This document shows positions 5,451 through 7,780 of a DNA stretch of 7,780 bases, one piece after another. The notes below the pieces were generated by a model. It was given only the letters and a program-made list of their open reading frames with translations. It was not told the origin of the DNA and did no database searches. This DNA is from Patescibacteria group bacterium. Lineage in GTDB: Bacteria; Patescibacteriota; Saccharimonadia; CAILAD01; BJGX01. The DNA is taken from assembly GCA_030917065.1 (NCBI GenBank), contig JAUPVL010000004.1, positions 1 through 7,780 on the forward strand. Direction: 5' to 3'. The position numbers and the translations under genes are program-made. The first letter of the stretch is position 1. Each line of letters opens with the position of its first letter.

Positions 5451-5474
5451 TAAATTTGTTCTTATATATTTTGG

Positions 5475-7163
5475 CTATATAGTGCTAATATCGATAATTT
5501 CCAACTGTGGTTTGGCAATGTTTTGCCAAACGTTCTCGTTGATATAATACGCAAATTTATAACTCTGCCCTATTTTTAGGTCTGGCCATTTGTGAGCCGA
5601 TGAAAACGCAATGCCATCGTATATAGACGCCGGTACCTTAAGTCTGAACTTCAGATGGTTTTGGTGTTGGCCGATATGTCTTAGCTCAACAAGCTCAAAT
5701 TCTGATGCAAACACAGGTTGTGAGTTGGAGTTTCCGTATGGCCGTAATTGTTCAAGATCTTTAACATAACTAAGTCCTGGAGATATCTTATCAAAAGACA
5801 AGTCTATGTCTATCGTTGGTAGCATAGATTCAATATCAATGTTTTTCAAGGCGTATTGATTTATCTTGTGTGTAAATAGTTCTATGTTTTCTGACAAAAG
5901 AGTTACACCCGCAGCAAAATCATGCCCTCCATATTTTTGTAATATATCGTCACAAGATCTTATAGCGTCTATTATAGAAAATCCTCCCCAACTCCTAGCT
6001 GAACCTTTTGCGATTTTTCCATCATCGTGAATGACTATAGCAGGCTTATGATGCTTCTCTGTAATCCTGCTGGCAACTATACCCACAACACCTGAGTTCC
6101 AGCTACTATCAGACAATACTAATATCAGATTCTGAGATTGTTTTTTGGCTTGTTTGTCAGCCTGAGCGTATATTTCTTGAGTCAATGCTTGCCTGTCTTG
6201 GTTGAGCTCATTGAGCTTATCTGCAAGCTTTACAGATTCCTTAGCATCCTTGCTGATCAGTAGATTCAAAGCAGCCTTAGCGTGCTCTAGCCTACCTGCT
6301 GCATTGAGTCTAGGTCCAAATCTAAATCCTAAGTCGGACTCGTCTGTCTTGGATATCTCTACGCCACTACTTCTAGCAAGCTCTACTAAACCCACTCTTT
6401 TAGTTTTTCTAAGTACTCTTAGCCCATATGAGCTCAATACTCTATTTTCACCGACCAAAGGAACAACATCACATACTGTACCTAGAGCTACGAGGTCTAG
6501 TAACCATTTTTCCTGTCCAGTATCGAGAGATTTTGGATATTTTGCCATATAAGCACGGACAAGTGAAAACGCGACACCAACTCCGGCTAATTGATCAAAT
6601 GGATATCGACTATTCTTGAGCTTGGGGTTTATTAGCGCTATGCACTCTTTTGGAATTTTATCTGGAGGGTCGTGATGATCTGTGATTATTAGATCCAGAC
6701 CTATCTTGTGGGCATATGCAGATTCGTCTATTGACGTCACTCCGCAATCAACAGTGACCACAAGATCATTGCCGCTATCTTTGATTTCTTGGAGTGCAGA
6801 GCTATTGAGCCCATAACCCTCTTCGAATCTATCGGGTATATATATAGACACGTTGGCACCTATTGATTGCAAAAAGTCCATCAACAATGCACATGCTGTT
6901 ATGCCATCTATGTCATAGTCACCGTATATAACTATTTTTTGATTTTTATCTACGGCACTTTTAATGCGCTTGATTGCCTTATTCATATCTGGTAAAAGCA
7001 TTGGATCGGCCAGGTCCGATTGATAGTCAGGAGTCAAAAACTTTTCTATTTCGGCCTCTTTAAGGCCTCGATTCCGCAGGACTTCACTAGATAGGCCCGA
7101 ATCAGATGGACTGTCTTGGTGCGCTTGAATATTCCATTTAGTATTGCTCAATGATTTTGACAT
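5475..7163 (-). CDS. recJ: Single-stranded-DNA-specific exonuclease RecJ
   Basis: RecJ is a 5'-to-3' single-strand DNA exonuclease acting in recombination, mismatch and base-excision repair. The 562-residue product is close to full family length. DHH-domain motifs are complete: GDYDIDG at 81-87, VDCG at 138-141, TDHH at 161-164 and GTVCDVVPL at 228-236, which supply the metal-binding aspartates and histidines. The RFGPRLNAAGRLEHA segment (281-295) follows. The DHHA1 part shows SGVVGIVASR (357-366), GSARSWGGFSI (387-397) and the nucleic-acid-binding YGGHDFAAG (411-419). A C-terminal OB-like region begins near LEQLRPYG (470-477). The ATG at 7163 gives a normal N-terminus and has no Shine-Dalgarno. 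A perfect TATAAT lies 6 nt before it, so a leaderless mRNA is predicted. It stops with TAG. Confidence 0.97.
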   Translation of the reverse strand: MSKSLSNTKWNIQAHQDSPSDSGLSSEVLRNRGLKEAEIEKFLTPDYQSDLADPMLLPDMNKAIKRIKSAVDKNQKIVIYGDYDIDGITACALLMDFLQSIGANVSIYIPDRFEEGYGLNSSALQEIKDSGNDLVVTVDCGVTSIDESAYAHKIGLDLIITDHHDPPDKIPKECIALINPKLKNSRYPFDQLAGVGVAFSLVRAYMAKYPKSLDTGQEKWLLDLVALGTVCDVVPLVGENRVLSSYGLRVLRKTKRVGLVELARSSGVEISKTDESDLGFRFGPRLNAAGRLEHAKAALNLLISKDAKESVKLADKLNELNQDRQALTQEIYAQADKQAKKQSQNLILVLSDSSWNSGVVGIVASRITEKHHKPAIVIHDDGKIAKGSARSWGGFSIIDAIRSCDDILQKYGGHDFAAGVTLLSENIELFTHKINQYALKNIDIESMLPTIDIDLSFDKISPGLSYVKDLEQLRPYGNSNSQPVFASEFELVELRHIGQHQNHLKFRLKVPASIYDGIAFSSAHKWPDLKIGQSYKFAYYINENVWQNIAKPQLEIIDISTI

Positions 7164-7169
7164 ACAATC

Positions 7170-7175
7170 ATTATA
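7170..7175 (-). promoter_or_regulatory. -10 box of recJ, predicted leaderless start
   Basis: A perfect TATAAT on the minus strand is followed by GATTGT and then the recJ ATG at 7163. A transcription start 6-8 nt past the box falls at 7164-7162, on or next to the A of the ATG. There is no usable Shine-Dalgarno and no good -35 hexamer at 16-18 bp; that region is occupied by the dyad at 7194-7206. Confidence 0.6.
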
Positions 7176-7193
7176 ACTGAGCTATCACCTACA

Positions 7194-7206
7194 TTGTTAT
7201 TAACAA
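7194..7206. repeat. 13-bp perfect dyad upstream of recJ (operator candidate)
   Basis: TTGTTA-T-TAACAA is a perfect palindrome with one central base, lying where the recJ -35 box would be. Ten bases of it (TTGTTATTAA) recur at 7425-7434, upstream of the 60-aa gene. A related dyad covers the ftsZ -35 box (969-982). AT-rich dyads arise often by chance, so support is modest. Confidence 0.35.
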
Positions 7207-7215
7207 GCTACTAGT

Positions 7216-7398
7216 TTATTTGCTTGTAGTTAGATAGTAAGAGCTAGTAGTTCTAGATTTGAATCCAATCGGTGCTTTTGGGCAGTTTTCAAACCTTTTT
7301 TGTAATACGTAGTTTTTTGCTTCTAGCTTGTTGTTGGAATGATGACTTTGATCGACGGGTTTAGCCAATCTACTTATGATATCTATTGTTTGTTTCAT
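7216..7398 (-). CDS. Small basic protein of unknown function, 60 aa
   Basis: I do not recognise this protein. The ATG at 7398 has one of the best ribosome binding sites in the window: AAGGA at 7406-7410 with a 7-nt spacer. That is the main reason to treat it as real. The product is strongly basic (11 Lys/Arg against 4 Asp/Glu), polar, with a His-His pair, one cysteine and no membrane segment. The tail is rich in Ser, Thr and Tyr (SRTTSSYYLTTSK, 48-60). The charge would suit nucleic-acid or ribosome contact, but that is only inference. It lies 54 nt after the wHTH gene in the same direction, so the two probably share a transcript, and 52 nt before recJ, which appears to have its own promoter. 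It could be a partner of the regulator or a lineage-specific protein. Confidence 0.6.
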   Translation of the reverse strand: MKQTIDIISRLAKPVDQSHHSNNKLEAKNYVLQKRFENCPKAPIGFKSRTTSSYYLTTSK

Positions 7399-7405
7399 TT
7401 TATTA

Positions 7406-7410
7406 TCCTT
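7406..7410 (-). promoter_or_regulatory. Strong Shine-Dalgarno site of the 60-aa gene
   Basis: AAGGA on the minus strand lies 7 nt before the ATG at 7398, in an otherwise A/T-only stretch. It is the main evidence that the unrecognised small ORF is translated. Confidence 0.65.
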
Positions 7411-7452
7411 TTTTATTTTTTATTTTGTTATTAATTTAATCTACATACCCAG

Positions 7453-7737
7453 TCACTTTCTATTGGATGTTTTTAATACCATGCTTTGTAGTTCTTTAAA
7501 GAGCAAAAACGTTTGATTGGCCCAGTATACCTTGGTATTGCCATCTTTTGCTGATCGTAGATAGCCGATTTTTTCTAACTTCACAAGTTCTCTGGCAATA
7601 TTGCCTGGATCTTCTTTTATAATCTTGGCTAGACCACGGATATGTATCTTGTAATCCGGGTATTTGGAAAACAACATAATAATCTTACGTCTTGTCTTGG
7701 ATGTAATAAAGTATTGCAACATTGAGTTATTTTTCAC
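7453..7737 (-). CDS. Small winged helix-turn-helix transcriptional regulator
   Basis: A 94-residue single-domain DNA-binding protein of the ArsR/MarR-like winged-helix type. Residues 12-24 (TSKTRRKIIMLFS) form the first helix, IHIRGLAKIIKE (31-42) and PGNIARELVKLEKIGYL (44-60) the helix-turn-helix with recognition helix, and RSAKDGNTKVYW (61-72) the beta wing. A final helix, 77-88, may dimerise. No ligand or metal-binding domain is attached, and no cysteine pair suggests metal sensing. The start is GTG at 7737 or, equally possible, ATG at 7722, which would remove five residues. Neither has a Shine-Dalgarno. A 22-bp dyad just upstream suggests autoregulation. It ends with TGA. The 60-aa gene follows after 54 nt. 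The regulated genes are unknown. Confidence 0.85.
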   Translation of the reverse strand: MKNNSMLQYFITSKTRRKIIMLFSKYPDYKIHIRGLAKIIKEDPGNIARELVKLEKIGYLRSAKDGNTKVYWANQTFLLFKELQSMVLKTSNRK

Positions 7738-7746
7738 AAATATATC

Positions 7747-7768
7747 TACTTAATTAGATAGTTAAGTA
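7747..7768. repeat. 22-bp dyad upstream of the wHTH gene (autoregulatory operator candidate)
   Basis: TACTTAA (7747-7753) and TTAAGTA (7762-7768) are perfect 7-bp inverted arms with an 8-nt centre, 9 bp upstream of the GTG at 7737. The size and spacing suit a dimeric winged-helix protein. A TATACT box (7765-7770, minus strand) overlaps one arm, so binding would block transcription. Confidence 0.45.
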
Positions 7769-7770
7769 TA
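7765..7770 (-). promoter_or_regulatory. Possible -10 box of the wHTH gene
   Basis: TATACT on the minus strand would start transcription near 7758, about 20 nt before the GTG. Its -35 box would lie beyond the window end. An alternative TATATT at 7739-7744 would put the start inside the GTG codon region and favour the ATG at 7722. Confidence 0.3.
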
Positions 7771-7780
7771 GTATACATTA

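Noticed and set aside
6202..6552. 116-aa plus-strand ORF inside recJ
   Set aside because: It is antisense to intact DHH motifs of RecJ, and its Ser/Leu-rich composition is an antisense artefact.
7203..7250. Inverted repeats ACAAGC/GCTTGT and CTACTAG/CTAGTAG at the end of the 60-aa gene, considered as a terminator
   Set aside because: The stems are short with long loops, have no T-run on either strand and partly lie in coding sequence. They are within chance expectation for AT-rich DNA.
1..7780. tRNA, rRNA, CRISPR array, insertion sequence or phage genes
   Set aside because: I looked for cloverleaf-like folds, regular spaced repeats, transposase motifs and terminal inverted repeats in the gaps and found none. 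Nearly all of the sequence is occupied by the listed genes.

Overview
The window is a compact block of bacterial housekeeping genes, all on the minus strand. It runs from a winged-helix regulator at the high-coordinate end, through recJ and an rpsU-led operon, to ftsA and the first two thirds of ftsZ at the low-coordinate end. The AT-rich sequence, very short or negative gene spacing, frequent lack of Shine-Dalgarno sequences, and the mix of genes suggest a small-genome bacterium of the Patescibacteria (CPR) type. Candidatus Saccharibacteria (TM7) is my best guess. That placement is inference from gene content and style. Stop codons include TAA, TAG and TGA, and no gene needs TGA read as an amino acid, which argues against the code-25 lineages (Gracilibacteria, Absconditabacteria).

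Layout, in the direction of transcription. (1) 7780-7164: a wHTH regulator with a 22-bp dyad directly upstream, then an unrecognised basic 60-aa protein with a strong ribosome binding site. (2) 7175-5475: recJ, whose perfect TATAAT box lies only 6 nt before its ATG, so its mRNA is probably leaderless. (3) 5474-5219: an intergenic stretch with a candidate 33-codon ORF showing a heptad pattern, and a good promoter for rpsU. (4) 5218-2407: a tightly coupled operon rpsU-yqeY-ybeY-dgkA-adk-map, with 4-nt or smaller gaps, overlaps or abutting stop/start codons throughout. It combines ribosome parts and rRNA maturation (S21, YbeY), lipid-carrier phosphorylation (DgkA/undecaprenol kinase), nucleotide metabolism (Adk) and N-terminal methionine removal (Map). 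(5) 2406-1115: ftsA, with an extended -10 box (TGTTATAAT) so close to its ATG that it too looks leaderless. (6) 1114-825: a 290-bp gap with a weak terminator, an ftsZ promoter and a leader of about 120 nt that can form three hairpins. (7) 824-1: ftsZ, cut by the window edge after codon 274.

No mobile element, CRISPR array, tRNA or rRNA is visible, and every long plus-strand ORF is an antisense shadow. I see no clear multi-gene novel system. The observations worth testing are the two apparently leaderless genes, the structured ftsZ leader that separates ftsZ expression from ftsA, and the two small proteins flanking recJ.
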